A model generated the notes under the pieces. It was not told the origin of the DNA. It made no database searches and worked only from the letters and a program-made list of their open reading frames with translations. The position numbers and the translations under genes were made by a program. Of a stretch of DNA of 64,000 nucleotides, positions 1-9,312 are shown piece after piece. The stretch comes from JBCBWG01 sp964579305 (GTDB lineage Bacteria; Pseudomonadota; Alphaproteobacteria; Rhizobiales; Hyphomicrobiaceae). The stretch lies in NCBI GenBank assembly GCA_964579305.1, contig CAZOGY010000003.1, forward strand, positions 15,321 through 79,320, in the 5' to 3' direction. The first letter of the stretch is position 1, and each line of letters begins with the position of its first letter.

Positions 1-3000
1 GTTTTCGCCGCCAGCAAGGCGCTGATTGAACCGGCTGACAAGCACAATACTGTCGTTGACGAGAATGCCGCTCAGGCCCAGCAACCCAATCATGGAAATG
101 ATGGTGAGCGGGAAACCCATCACGTAGTGGCCGATCACCGCGCCAACAAAACCGAACGGCACAATCGACATCACCGCCAGCGGTTGCCAATAACTTGCGA
201 AAACCCAAGCCAGAATGATGTAAATCATGGAAAGCGCCATGAGCGCGCCAATCCGCAGATCACGAAACGACTCACGCCGCTCTTCATCCCGTCCGCTGTA
301 GCGATAGGTCAACTGATACCGTTGCGCCAGTTCAGGCATGATGCCGGCTTCAAGCTGCGCAACAATGTCCTGCGTTGTCGCGATCTTGGTATCGAGATCG
401 GCTGTGACGGCCACCGTGCGCACGCCGTCACGCCGCTGGATCAGTGAAAATGTCCGGCGTTCTTGGAGGCGCACAACCTCAAGCAGCGGCACGCGATCAC
501 CATTCGGCGTCGTCAGATAAAGCGCTTGCAGAGCGGCATAGCCCTCTGCTTCCTGTAGACGCAGCACACGGACAGTGATTTCTTCGTCTCCGCGGGCAAA
601 GCGCGTTGCGATCGCGCCTTCAAAGGCATTGCGCACCTGCCGCCCCACCGACTGGCCGGTAAACCCAAGCGCTGTTCCGCGCGGGGTCAATTCAAACACA
701 AGCTCTTGTTTGCCGTAGGGCAGATCGTCTTCGATCGTCGAAACGCCTCGCAAGCGCTCCAATTGCCGCTTCAGGTCCTCCGCTGCCAATTTCAGCGTTT
801 CAATTGGCGCATTTTCGAGCCGGACGTCGACATCACGCCCTGGCGGCCCGCCCCTGCGACCGAAGACAACAATTTTTTCAACGCCAGGGATTTGCGGCAG
901 CGCCTTTCGCCACTCGCTTAAAACGGTGAGCGACGACGTGCGCCGGACTTCGGACGCTGTAAGTTGGACGTCCAATTGCGCAAGGTTATCGCCACGCGTC
1001 TGTCCAGCTTTTCCAAACGTCGCAATCGTCGTCTGAACAAGCTGATCATCGCGCTGTGGGAGAGCCGGTGGCGAGAACCAAGCGATCAACGGCTCCAAAG
1101 TCGGGCCGACATAGCGCCAGATCGGCGCAAGCAGATCCGCCCCCGCGCCGCGCTCGCCTGCGCCTGTTTGCGGCGCGTTGCCAAGCTGGTCCATCGCGGT
1201 TTCATCGCCGCCGGGCGCCGATTTAGCCGCCGGCTGGTTTGCGATCAGCCGAGCTTCAACGCGCTCCAGGGCCGATTGAACAGCCGCCAGCGCGGGCAAT
1301 TGCTCAGCGCGCGGCACACCCGGTGCAAACACCAAACGCGCGGTCAGATTTTCCGGCGGCAGATTTGGAAAAAACACGAACCGAACAAGCCCGCCTTGCA
1401 GCATGCCGAATGCAAGAATGAACGTACCGACCAGAATGGCAACGGTCGTATAACGCCATGCATAGGCCACATCGACGACCGGGCCAAATAGGCGATCGCG
1501 AAAAAAGGCAAAGCCGGCATCAAAGCCGCGCCGGATGACGCTTGCACGGCGCCGGCTTGGTCGGCCGTGACGCAAATGCCCAGGAAGAATGAGAAAGCAC
1601 TCGACAAGCGAGGCAACCAGCGCGGCGGCCGCGACATAGGGGATCGCAGAAAGAATATCCCCGATCCGATCCCCGATCAGAAGCATTGGCGAGAACGCCG
1701 CAAGCGTCGTCAGCGTCGCCGCCGTAACCGGAGCGGTCATTTGCACGCCGGCTGAAACCGCAGCATCCGGTCGCGGCACGCCTTGTTCTTCAAGCGACGC
1801 TGCGTGCTCACCAACAACAATGGCGTCGTCCACAACGATGCCAAGCATCATGATCAAGCCGAACATCGAGACCATGTTGATGCTCTGGCCCGTCGCAAGC
1901 ATGACGCCAAGCGTCGCCAACATGGCGATCGGGATGCCAGCCGCTGTCCAAAACGCAATGCGCGCGTTCAGGAATATAAAAAGGGCAAACAGCACGAGGA
2001 TCAGCCCTTGCAGGCCATTCTTGACAAGAATGCCAAGCCTCTGTTGCACAAGCTTACCCGACACGTCATAAATTTCGATATTCAGCGACTGTGGAAATTC
2101 TGCTTTCGCCTTTTCAATATAGGCATACATGCGCTCCATCGTTTGAAGCGTATCTGCCGTTAATGCGCGTTCCACCTGCAGCATGATTGCAGGCCGCCCA
2201 TTCACCAGCGTGATAATCCCGTCGCGGTCCTGCGCTGCACGCACGTCGGCGACATCGCGCAAGTATATTTTCTCGCCGGTGGCCGTTCCGCGAATTTCGA
2301 TCGCAGCCAGGTCCTCAGCCGTCTTACGATCGCTTTTGGCGCGCAATTGTAATTCCGCCCCGCCGCGCAGCGTTCCCGCCGGCTGGTCCTGGGTATTCAC
2401 GCGAATGCGCTCGGCAATGTCTGCAAGCGTCAGCCCAAGACGCTGCAGATCCGCCTCGCGCACATTGATCCAGACTTCTTCATCGCGCGCGCCGGTCAGG
2501 GTCACCCGGTCGATGCCGGACGCCAGAAGCCCATCGCGCAACCGCTTTGCGTAGGTCTTGAGAACGGATTCTTCGAACGGCCCCGAAATGGCAATCTTGC
2601 CAACGTTATCGAAAAAGGACGCGCGCGTAATCGTCGGCCGTTCCGAATCGTCAGGCAATGTCGTCACGCCCGAAACGGCTTGTTCCACGTCCGCTTGCGC
2701 TTTTTGCAAATCGACGTTGGGCGGAAACGACAACGTGATCGTCGCATTGCCCTCGCGCGCATACGAAACGACCTCGTCGACGTTTTCAATGAACCGAAGC
2801 TCCGGTTCCAAAACATCGAGAATATTCTTTTCGACATCCTCAGCGCTTGCGCCAGGCCATGCGACCGCGACAACAATCGTCGGCACAACGATGTTGGGAA
2901 AAAACTGCCGATTGAGGCGGGTCAGCGAAAACAGCCCGATGATGATAAGCAAAAGCATCAGCAGGTTTGGCGCCGTCGGGTGGCGCGCAAACAACGCAAC

Positions 3001-3126
3001 AATACCGCCGCCGCTCTGGCCTGAGCCTCTGCCCGGTCCACCCCCACCGTTGCCGTTGCCGTCATCGTTGCCGTTCGGGCGTGCCAAACCGCCACCGCGC
3101 GGACCAGAAGCGTGATCAAGTGCCAT
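1..3126 (-). CDS. RND efflux transporter permease (HAE1/AcrB family), 3' end cut by window
   Basis: Inner-membrane proton-driven pump of the resistance-nodulation-division superfamily, which exports drugs or other small hydrophobic compounds through an adaptor and an outer-membrane channel. The 1042 visible codons start with a Gly/Asn-rich cytoplasmic stretch of about 35 residues. TM1 follows (LLMLLLIIIGLF), then the first porter domain, the TM2-TM6 block with the proton-relay motif IVVDDAIVVGEH, a second periplasmic domain, and TM8-TM11. The HAE1 family runs about 1030-1080 residues, so roughly 50-80 are missing beyond base 1. The ATG overlaps the end of the adaptor gene by 11 bases, so translation is probably coupled. 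The Gly-rich N-terminus is longer than in AcrB. The substrate cannot be told from sequence. Confidence 0.95.
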   Translation of the reverse strand, partial: MALDHASGPRGGGLARPNGNDDGNGNGGGGPGRGSGQSGGGIVALFARHPTAPNLLMLLLIIIGLFSLTRLNRQFFPNIVVPTIVVAVAWPGASAEDVEKNILDVLEPELRFIENVDEVVSYAREGNATITLSFPPNVDLQKAQADVEQAVSGVTTLPDDSERPTITRASFFDNVGKIAISGPFEESVLKTYAKRLRDGLLASGIDRVTLTGARDEEVWINVREADLQRLGLTLADIAERIRVNTQDQPAGTLRGGAELQLRAKSDRKTAEDLAAIEIRGTATGEKIYLRDVADVRAAQDRDGIITLVNGRPAIMLQVERALTADTLQTMERMYAYIEKAKAEFPQSLNIEIYDVSGKLVQQRLGILVKNGLQGLILVLFALFIFLNARIAFWTAAGIPIAMLATLGVMLATGQSINMVSMFGLIMMLGIVVDDAIVVGEHAASLEEQGVPRPDAAVSAGVQMTAPVTAATLTTLAAFSPMLLIGDRIGDILSAIPYVAAAALVASLVECFLILPGHLRHGRPSRRRASVIRRGFDAGFAFFRDRLFGPVVDVAYAWRYTTVAILVGTFILAFGMLQGGLVRFVFFPNLPPENLTARLVFAPGVPRAEQLPALAAVQSALERVEARLIANQPAAKSAPGGDETAMDQLGNAPQTGAGERGAGADLLAPIWRYVGPTLEPLIAWFSPPALPQRDDQLVQTTIATFGKAGQTRGDNLAQLDVQLTASEVRRTSSLTVLSEWRKALPQIPGVEKIVVFGRRGGPPGRDVDVRLENAPIETLKLAAEDLKRQLERLRGVSTIEDDLPYGKQELVFELTPRGTALGFTGQSVGRQVRNAFEGAIATRFARGDEEITVRVLRLQEAEGYAALQALYLTTPNGDRVPLLEVVRLQERRTFSLIQRRDGVRTVAVTADLDTKIATTQDIVAQLEAGIMPELAQRYQLTYRYSGRDEERRESFRDLRIGALMALSMIYIILAWVFASYWQPLAVMSIVPFGFVGAVIGHYVMGFPLTIISMIGLLGLSGILVNDSIVLVSRFNQRLAGGEN

Positions 3127-4588
3127 TGCGCGCACGCTCCTCAACCGCGATGCCCGGCCCTGGTGCGGACAGCCGTGTCGTCACGATGCGCGCGCCATCG
3201 CCCAGGTCCCCGCGGATCAAAACGCTCTCGCCATCAACGCCTGCGATTGAGATATCGCGCGGAGCCAGGCGTCCGTCTTCCACGACGTAGACAACCCGGC
3301 CATCATAGACGGCCTGCGACGGCACCTTGATCACGCCTTGATAGGCCACGTCGCTTACCTCGACACGGACAAACGCACCCGGTCGGATCGGCACACCGTC
3401 GGTCGGGTCGGCAATCCGCGCATAGACAACGACCCCGCCAGACGAAGACGTCACCCGCGCCGCAACCCGCTCGACCTTTGCTGCATAGATCGCTGGTTTC
3501 GCACCGATTTCCCAAATGACTTTGACATCGCCGCCAACGAAATCCGCGTCGGACTGGAGACGCCCGTACTGACGGTCCGTCAGAGTGAAAGAGACTTCGA
3601 TCCAATCGCGGTCGATCAGTGTTGCAACCCGGTCATTCGCATTGAGCATGCGGCCCACCTGCGCGCCCACGTCGGTCACGTAAGCGGTGAAAGGCGCCTT
3701 CAGTTCGGTCTCGGCCACGCGTTTCTGATTGCGCGCAATTGTGGTCTCGATCCGGACAATCGCGGCCTCTTGCTGCGCAATGCGCGCGGTCTTCACCTGC
3801 ACGGAATTCTCGCTCTGCGTCAGCGATTGACGTCGCTGGCTGACCGTCAGTCGCCGCTCATCCAGGGCGCGCTCAGCCAAATTCCCGCGCTGTGCAAGCC
3901 GCTCGGCACGTCCCAGATCCGCCTGGGCCAGGGCAAGCTGTTGTCGCGCGAACGCAAGATCTGCTTCGTCGACCCGCAAAGATGCTTTCAGTTCAGCAAG
4001 CTTGGCCTTGGCCTCGGCCAATTGCGCGCGCGTTTCTTCCAACTGATTGGCATAATCGAACGGATCGATCTTCAAGAGCAGGCCGCCGGCTTCAACCACC
4101 GCGCCATCGCGCAACGCTGCACCCGTCTGCAGCACGCGCCCAGCGACCAGCGAGCGCATCTCCACCTGCCGACCGGCAATGGTGGTCCCGTAGGTTTTAA
4201 TCGTCGGGCGAATGTCCTGGCGAACCGCTGCAACGGTCTCGACCGGGATGCGCGCTTCCTGCGGCGCCGGCGGCGGCAGGGCCGGTTTTCCCGCAGCAAG
4301 ATAGCGGGCGCCAAACACGGCAGCGGCCAACGCAGCAACCGGCAGCACTGTTTTCAAGAGCAGCACAAGCCCGACGCCGATCCAACCAAACACACCGCGG
4401 CGGCGCCGTTCGGCAGCACCAATCCCCATTGCCGTCGCAGGGTCTGCATGGGCGAGATCGGCCGGCTCAAGCCGGGCCAACGTGCCCGAGTCACCGCCCC
4501 GCCGATCGACAGTAGCAAGCCCAGCGCCCGTTGACGCACCTTGGGTCTCGTCTGCGGCGGTCCGGCCACCGCGCTCAGATTCCAGCAT
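3116..4588 (-). CDS. RND efflux periplasmic adaptor (HlyD/AcrA-type membrane fusion protein)
   Basis: Periplasmic adaptor linking the RND permease encoded just downstream to an outer-membrane channel. A cytoplasmic N-terminus of about 65 residues precedes a single TM helix (GVFGWIGVGLVLLLKTVLPV). A lipoyl-like half (AGRVLQTGAAL), a long alpha-helical hairpin rich in Ala, Gln and Leu (roughly residues 190-300), a second lipoyl half and a beta-barrel with a membrane-proximal domain follow, as in AcrA/MexA. I chose the ATG at 4588; an in-frame TTG at 4615 would add nine residues. The gene overlaps the permease by 11 bases and is clearly in one operon with it. No TolC-like gene is visible here. 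Confidence 0.93.
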   Translation of the reverse strand: MLESERGGRTAADETQGASTGAGLATVDRRGGDSGTLARLEPADLAHADPATAMGIGAAERRRRGVFGWIGVGLVLLLKTVLPVAALAAAVFGARYLAAGKPALPPPAPQEARIPVETVAAVRQDIRPTIKTYGTTIAGRQVEMRSLVAGRVLQTGAALRDGAVVEAGGLLLKIDPFDYANQLEETRAQLAEAKAKLAELKASLRVDEADLAFARQQLALAQADLGRAERLAQRGNLAERALDERRLTVSQRRQSLTQSENSVQVKTARIAQQEAAIVRIETTIARNQKRVAETELKAPFTAYVTDVGAQVGRMLNANDRVATLIDRDWIEVSFTLTDRQYGRLQSDADFVGGDVKVIWEIGAKPAIYAAKVERVAARVTSSSGGVVVYARIADPTDGVPIRPGAFVRVEVSDVAYQGVIKVPSQAVYDGRVVYVVEDGRLAPRDISIAGVDGESVLIRGDLGDGARIVTTRLSAPGPGIAVEERARNGT

Positions 4589-4950
4589 GACTGACACCCA
4601 GGTTCCTACCTTCAATTCGGTTGCGGCCCATCACGCACCGCGCACCTTGCCAGAGCCCGCGACCATGTTTGCAGCGATCTTCGATCAAACTTGACACCAA
4701 ACCATGTCGTGCACTCGAGACATATAGAACGCGGAAAAGCCCTGCTTGCGACGGTGGACAGCCCGCGACATCACGCCCCTTAACGTTTCAGCCACCGCTG
4801 ATCCGTCGCTGGCGCACGCACAAAGGCGCAGACACGACGTCTCGGCACCCATAACGCATGAGCGCGATCAACCGATTGCGAACAATCACAGCCAAGCGCG
4901 GGCACCAGGAAAAACCATCGGGCAAAATTCTGGCCAAGAATTGGATAGAC

Positions 4951-4963
4951 TTACTTAGAGTAA
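4951..4963. promoter_or_regulatory. AT-rich inverted repeat, possible operator
   Basis: TTACT and AGTAA are perfect inverted arms around a 3-base centre (TAG). They lie in an AT-rich island in otherwise GC-rich DNA, 76 bases before the TTG of the STAND-like gene. The position would suit an operator or a promoter core. The function is inferred. Confidence 0.35.
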
Positions 4964-4985
4964 AACTAATCTTCCTCTGCCACTG

Positions 4986-5024
4986 CAGGATGTCCTCCCG
5001 CCATCCTGTGCCCGCCATCCTGTG
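4986..5024 (+). promoter_or_regulatory. Stem-loop with duplicated 3' arm in leader of the STAND-like gene
   Basis: CAGGATG (4986-4992) can pair with CATCCTG at 5002-5008 or with an identical copy at 5016-5022. The second copy exists because the 14-mer CCCGCCATCCTGTG is perfectly duplicated in tandem (4997-5010 and 5011-5024). The Shine-Dalgarno-like AAAGAG (5025-5030) follows at once. This gives two mutually exclusive hairpins just upstream of the start codon. Confidence 0.45.
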
Positions 5025-5038
5025 AAAGAGCCGCACCG

Positions 5039-7822
5039 TTGATTCAGGCCGCCGCGCGCATCACGATCCCTGTCCAGGACGCAACGGCCCTTGACGCGTT
5101 TGACGCCGCTTGGATCGCAGCGCGCTGCCGCAGCCATCTGGCGAGCTCTTACCCGGTGTTACGGGTTGCATGCCCCGCCATGGTCGGCCATCCGCAGCGG
5201 GTGCGGCTTCTCCGCGAGATCGCAGCCATCGCGGCGAACACACATGGCGATTTGCTGGCCATCGAACCCGACCAAGTCATCATCGGATGGGGCTTTCGCA
5301 GCTACCATTTCAATGATGCAAAACTGATGCGCGCTTGCGCCGAGCAGATTGACCTGATGATCGGCCGGCGCTGCGACATCGCCTTGGATGTGCGGTGCCG
5401 ACAGATTGCAGCCGGCGATCTGTGGCCAGATCCGTTCTCCGCAATCGTTGCGCGCCTGGCCAGCAACGACGCCAAACGGCCGCGTCACAAAACGGGACAA
5501 CCCACCAAGAGTAAGGCCAGGCAAGAAGCAACGGCGCGAACCCACCCCGGTCTGAAACCCGGCCTGTTGGTCGCAATCAGCGCGCAGCTCTCGCGACAAT
5601 GGACGTGTCCCGCTCAGCCACCGGCCGCATTGATCGGATCTGCTGGATCTCGCAAGAAGACCGTCGTGACCCAGCTCATCGCGACCCGGTTGGAGCCTCA
5701 ACATTTGGTCGTGCGCGTCACCGTGCCGCCGCCGCCCCAGAACCGCCCGCAGGCCATTGCCCGGCTGATCGCGTTCGAATGCGTCGCAGCCGTCACCCCG
5801 GGCGCCACAACGCCGTCTGCGCCAAACCTCAACGATCAGTTGGCTCAACTGTCCCATCGCCTGGAAGCCCGGCAGCGCCGCCAGTTGCATCAGCTTCTGA
5901 TGACACCAGACGTTGATTTGGTCCGCCAACGCCCTGGACACGCACTTGTCGACAACCTCATTGGGCTGATCGTAGCAAGCGCACAAGGCCGCCGCGCCCT
6001 ATTGGTTTTGGAGCAGATCTGGCGGGCCAACCCCAGCGCCATGTGGCTGATGCGGCAACTGACCGAAGCGTTGCGCGCGACCCCAGATTGCGCCGTGCTC
6101 TTGACCGCACGCACTGAAGCCAGCGTTCACCGCCTCGCAAAAGACGCCGCGGTGACCTTGCTGACGCCGAACGCACCGCAAAGACAGCGCAGTTCGCGGG
6201 CGAAAACCAAGCCAGAGGCAAGGCGCGCGGCCTGTCGCAAGCAAGCGGGCCATGAGGCTCACGCCGACGCCGCCTACGAATTGCGCCGGCTTGGCGGGCT
6301 TTCGCAGTTTGCGCTGAGCGCAGCCCTGTTTCGCGGGCCAATCCGTATCGAAATCCTGGCGAATGCGGTGGAGATCTCAGCCGCCCGCCTCGCACAGGGC
6401 CTGGCTGCGCTGGCAGAAACGGGGCTCCTCGTCAGCAACAGCAAGCCCGGCCCTGATAATCTCACGTTTGCTGAAGCGCGCATGCGCGACGTCCTGCATG
6501 CCACGATCACTCCCACCCACCGCCAAAAGCTCCATCGCAAACTCGCAGAGCGTCTCAGCGCAATCCACGTCGATGACAGCGACGTTGCGTTGCTGGCCGA
6601 ACGCGCCTGGCAGTTCGAGCACGCGGGTCAAGTTCAGGCCGCCGTTTTGGCTTGGTTGCAGACCGGTCATGCGGCGCGGGCCAATGGCGCGGTTGCGCAA
6701 ACCGCTGAAGCCATCCGGCGCGCGTGGCGTCTGTCCTGCCGCAATCAAACGTGCGTACCGCCCGCGCAGCGCATTGCTCTGGTGGCCGCACTTGGCGACC
6801 TCAAGTGTCGCATGAAAGGCCCTGCGCACGGTTCGGTCCAGGCAGCACTCAAATGGTGTTTGGACAAATCGAAACGGCACACCCAAGCCGATACCGAGCA
6901 GCACGTGAGAATTCTCACGCGTTTGCACGACACAAGCCGATTACGCGGACACCAAATGCAGTGCCTGCGCTACGGCGACGAATTGTCGAGGCTTGCCCGG
7001 TCTCAACCGGCACCGACCATCGCGACAGCTCTGGCACTGCGGGCCGCCTGTCTCAACGCCCTTCAAGCCGGCGCTTTGCGCGTGGCAGCTCATTCCGGCA
7101 CCTTGGCGCTCAGCCACCTTGACGCACTCAGCGAAAGCGATGGCTTGCGCATCGCCGATCGCGCCTACCTCGCGCACATGCACGCCGTCCTTGGGCAGAT
7201 CGCCGCCCTGCGCGCCGACAATGATCGCGCGGCACACCATAACGCGCGTGCCTTGCGAACCGCGCAGGATGGGGTGCCGACCGAAGCCCAGGCCAATACG
7301 CTGTCCCTGCTGTCGGGAACGGCACTTTGGCGCGGCGACACCATGGAAGCGTCTGCCTATGCCACGACGGCGCGCTCAATCGCACAGGCCTGTCACTTGG
7401 ACCACTGGGTGGCGGTGGTCGACCTGACGCTTGGGTTCACCCAGTCAGCCCGCGATCCGGATGCCGCCTTGCGTGCACTCCATAGCGCGATGGAACGGTG
7501 CCGCCGGTTTCAAATCAACCAAGTGATGCCAGCGGCTCATCTGCTGACCGCGAAAGCGGCTTTGAAGGCAAGCGACCGCAAACGTGCGCGCAAGGAAATC
7601 CGCAGCGCCCTTCAGGCCGCCGTCGATACCGGCAGCCGACTGCATTTGGCCGACATGATCCGGGTGCAGGCTGTGCTGGATCACGGCCCAGGCCGTGAGA
7701 CGCAACGCGATGGTGGCACCAACGCCCTCCAACGCGCCCTCCGCATCGCCAGAGCCCAAGGCGCCAGCCTTTATGAGACGCGCATCCTGGCGGAAATCGC
7801 GCACCACACGCGGAAGGATTGA
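5039..7822 (+). CDS. STAND/AAA_16-like protein with degenerate cyclase-like and ATPase domains and TPR-like C-terminus
   Basis: A 927-residue protein whose architecture recalls class III cyclase-associated STAND proteins (cyclase, then AAA_16, then TPR), but every catalytic signature is worn. Residues 10-145 resemble the end of a cyclase homology domain without metal-binding Asp residues. Near residue 200, GSAGSRKKT sits where a Walker A (GxxGxGKS) is expected. LLVLEQIWRAN (321-331) replaces the usual LLVLEDLHWAD Walker B and its trailing motif, and ARTE follows at 357. From about 530 to the end there are Ala-rich helical repeats of TPR type. The start is TTG at 5039, chosen because AAAGAG lies 8 bases upstream and no ATG is near. 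It is a single gene, oriented away from the efflux operon. I infer a non-catalytic scaffold or sensor; no known gene name fits. Confidence 0.75.
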   Translation: MIQAAARITIPVQDATALDAFDAAWIAARCRSHLASSYPVLRVACPAMVGHPQRVRLLREIAAIAANTHGDLLAIEPDQVIIGWGFRSYHFNDAKLMRACAEQIDLMIGRRCDIALDVRCRQIAAGDLWPDPFSAIVARLASNDAKRPRHKTGQPTKSKARQEATARTHPGLKPGLLVAISAQLSRQWTCPAQPPAALIGSAGSRKKTVVTQLIATRLEPQHLVVRVTVPPPPQNRPQAIARLIAFECVAAVTPGATTPSAPNLNDQLAQLSHRLEARQRRQLHQLLMTPDVDLVRQRPGHALVDNLIGLIVASAQGRRALLVLEQIWRANPSAMWLMRQLTEALRATPDCAVLLTARTEASVHRLAKDAAVTLLTPNAPQRQRSSRAKTKPEARRAACRKQAGHEAHADAAYELRRLGGLSQFALSAALFRGPIRIEILANAVEISAARLAQGLAALAETGLLVSNSKPGPDNLTFAEARMRDVLHATITPTHRQKLHRKLAERLSAIHVDDSDVALLAERAWQFEHAGQVQAAVLAWLQTGHAARANGAVAQTAEAIRRAWRLSCRNQTCVPPAQRIALVAALGDLKCRMKGPAHGSVQAALKWCLDKSKRHTQADTEQHVRILTRLHDTSRLRGHQMQCLRYGDELSRLARSQPAPTIATALALRAACLNALQAGALRVAAHSGTLALSHLDALSESDGLRIADRAYLAHMHAVLGQIAALRADNDRAAHHNARALRTAQDGVPTEAQANTLSLLSGTALWRGDTMEASAYATTARSIAQACHLDHWVAVVDLTLGFTQSARDPDAALRALHSAMERCRRFQINQVMPAAHLLTAKAALKASDRKRARKEIRSALQAAVDTGSRLHLADMIRVQAVLDHGPGRETQRDGGTNALQRALRIARAQGASLYETRILAEIAHHTRKD

Positions 7823-7858
7823 GAAATTTTGACAGCGCTTGGCTGCCGACTTTTGAGG

Positions 7859-8518
7859 TCAGGGATAAAGCTGCGCGCGGTCCCACGCTTCGCCCTGCGC
7901 CGACCTGCGAAACACCAGCCGATCATGCAAGCGATAGGGACGATCATGCCAGAACTCGATCTCAAGCGGCGTCAACCGGAAGCCTGACCAATGCGGCGGG
8001 CGCGGCACATCTCCCTCGCCGAACTGGTCGGTCAGGCGCGCGACCTCGTGCTCTAATTCCGCACGCGCCGAAAGCGGTCGCGACTGTTTCGACGCCCAAG
8101 CTCCAATCCGGCTGCCGCGCGGGCGGCTGGCGTAATAGGCGTCCGCCTCCTCTTGCGAAACATTCGCGATCAGGCCGCGCACGCGAACCTGGCGGCGCAG
8201 CGATTTCCAATGAAAATTGATGGCGGCGCGACCGGATCCGGTCAGTTCGCGCCCCTTGGCACTTTCCAAGTTGGTGTAGAATACGAACCCGCGATCGACG
8301 CCGCGCCCGGCCGCATCCAAGCCTTTGAGAAGCACAACCCGCACGTTTGGCATGCCATTCTCATCAACGGTTGCAAGCGCCATCGCATTGGCATCGTTGA
8401 CCTCGGCGCCCTCGGCATCGGCAAACCACGACTCAAACAACGCAAACGGCTCTGCTGCGGCAAGGAAGTCGGCGGCGCCAGCATACGCACTGGCCACGTT
8501 CTGCGGTGCGTCGTTCAA
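7859..8518 (-). CDS. pdxH: Pyridoxamine 5'-phosphate oxidase
   Basis: Cytoplasmic FMN enzyme that oxidises pyridoxamine/pyridoxine 5'-phosphate to pyridoxal 5'-phosphate, the last step of vitamin B6 synthesis and salvage. Family segments are visible: NAMALATVDENGMPNVRVVL at the start of the split barrel, GFVFYTNLESAKGRELT, the SRIGAWASKQS segment, and the C-terminal PHWSGFRLTP and RLHDRLVF. I chose TTG at 8518 because AGGAG lies 7 bases upstream. An upstream TTG at 8533 overlaps that same ribosome-binding site. The result is 219 residues, matching the 218 of E. coli PdxH. The gene converges with the STAND-like gene and its stop lies 36 bases away. Confidence 0.95.
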   Translation of the reverse strand: MNDAPQNVASAYAGAADFLAAAEPFALFESWFADAEGAEVNDANAMALATVDENGMPNVRVVLLKGLDAAGRGVDRGFVFYTNLESAKGRELTGSGRAAINFHWKSLRRQVRVRGLIANVSQEEADAYYASRPRGSRIGAWASKQSRPLSARAELEHEVARLTDQFGEGDVPRPPHWSGFRLTPLEIEFWHDRPYRLHDRLVFRRSAQGEAWDRAQLYP

Positions 8519-8676
8519 GATGCATCTCCTCAATTTGGGTCAGCTTGCCGGCAGCCTTGGACAACACCACACGTGCAATACTGCGACGCGGCTTAACCCC
8601 GCGCTAACTCTGTGTCGCCACAGTCACGTTGCCGCCAATGACCTGCGTCAACAGTTTGACTGCGTGAGCGTGTACG

Positions 8677-9312
8677 ATGTTCAAATCTGCCCGGAAGCCG
8701 CGTGCGATTGCGCGCTTGTCACCTCCGTCTTGGGTGCGTCGTCAACGGCGCCAGCACATCGCTTGGATTGCATGCGCGATGGCCGCAGGCGCGCTTATCA
8801 CGTTCCATCCGGTCCGTGCCGATGACGGTCCGGCCCATGCGCCGCAAACCCGCACCATGCCTGGATTTGAGTTGCGCGGCTCAAAACTCCTGGAACTGAT
8901 CCCAACGCCACAAACGACGCCGGGACCGCAGCAGCCAACGCCCCGGCTTCGCGGTGGCCTGCGCAACAATCACGCAACCCGCGCCAAGGATGCCGCTGCC
9001 ACGCTTGAGGCCATCGATACCGCGTTGCGGTCAGTCCGCGACGGCGGCAGTTTCGTGTTCCACCGCAATCGCGGCGCTCTGACCGGGATCATCAAGCCAA
9101 CCCGCACTTTTCGCGCGCATGACGGCCGCCTTTGCCGCGATATTGAGGTGGAACTGAACGCCCAACACCGCGCGCGCCGTGTGGTGGGAACGGCATGCCT
9201 CGATGCGCAGGACACTTGGCGTCTTGGCGCATCGCATCACCGGACACAATCGGCCAATACCAATGGCCGCCTGCGCCGTGCCCAACACTTCCCATCGGCA
9301 CGCGGGCTCTAA
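8677..9312 (+). CDS. RT0821/Lpp0805-type surface antigen protein
   Basis: A 211-residue exported protein. A long basic N-terminus (about 25 residues) leads into a hydrophobic helix (IAWIACAMAAGALITF) and an Ala-Asp junction (VRADDG), as in a Sec signal. The C-terminal 85 residues match the domain found in rickettsial and rhizobial RT0821/Lpp0805 and 17-kDa surface-antigen proteins: an Arg/Gly segment with TGIIKPTRTF, then a paired CRD...GTAC motif (LCRDIEVEL, VVGTACLD) and a terminal W. Its role is unknown; the family is usually placed in the outer membrane or periplasm. The true start could be a later in-frame codon nearer the hydrophobic helix. Confidence 0.7.
   Translation: MFKSARKPRAIARLSPPSWVRRQRRQHIAWIACAMAAGALITFHPVRADDGPAHAPQTRTMPGFELRGSKLLELIPTPQTTPGPQQPTPRLRGGLRNNHATRAKDAAATLEAIDTALRSVRDGGSFVFHRNRGALTGIIKPTRTFRAHDGRLCRDIEVELNAQHRARRVVGTACLDAQDTWRLGASHHRTQSANTNGRLRRAQHFPSARGL

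Larger units (their letters stand above)
4589..5038. other. Divergent intergenic region between efflux operon and STAND-like gene
   Basis: About 450 bases with no credible gene. It must hold the promoters of the efflux operon (leftwards) and of the large gene at 5039 (rightwards). The right-hand end carries an AT-rich inverted repeat (4951-4963) and a stem-loop with a duplicated 3' arm (4986-5024), listed separately. No clear TetR-type operator is recognised near the adaptor start. Confidence 0.6.

Noticed and set aside
3338..4534. 398-codon plus-strand open frame
   Set aside because: Antisense to the efflux adaptor, whose domains are clear. The product is Arg/His-rich with no motif, a GC-driven shadow.
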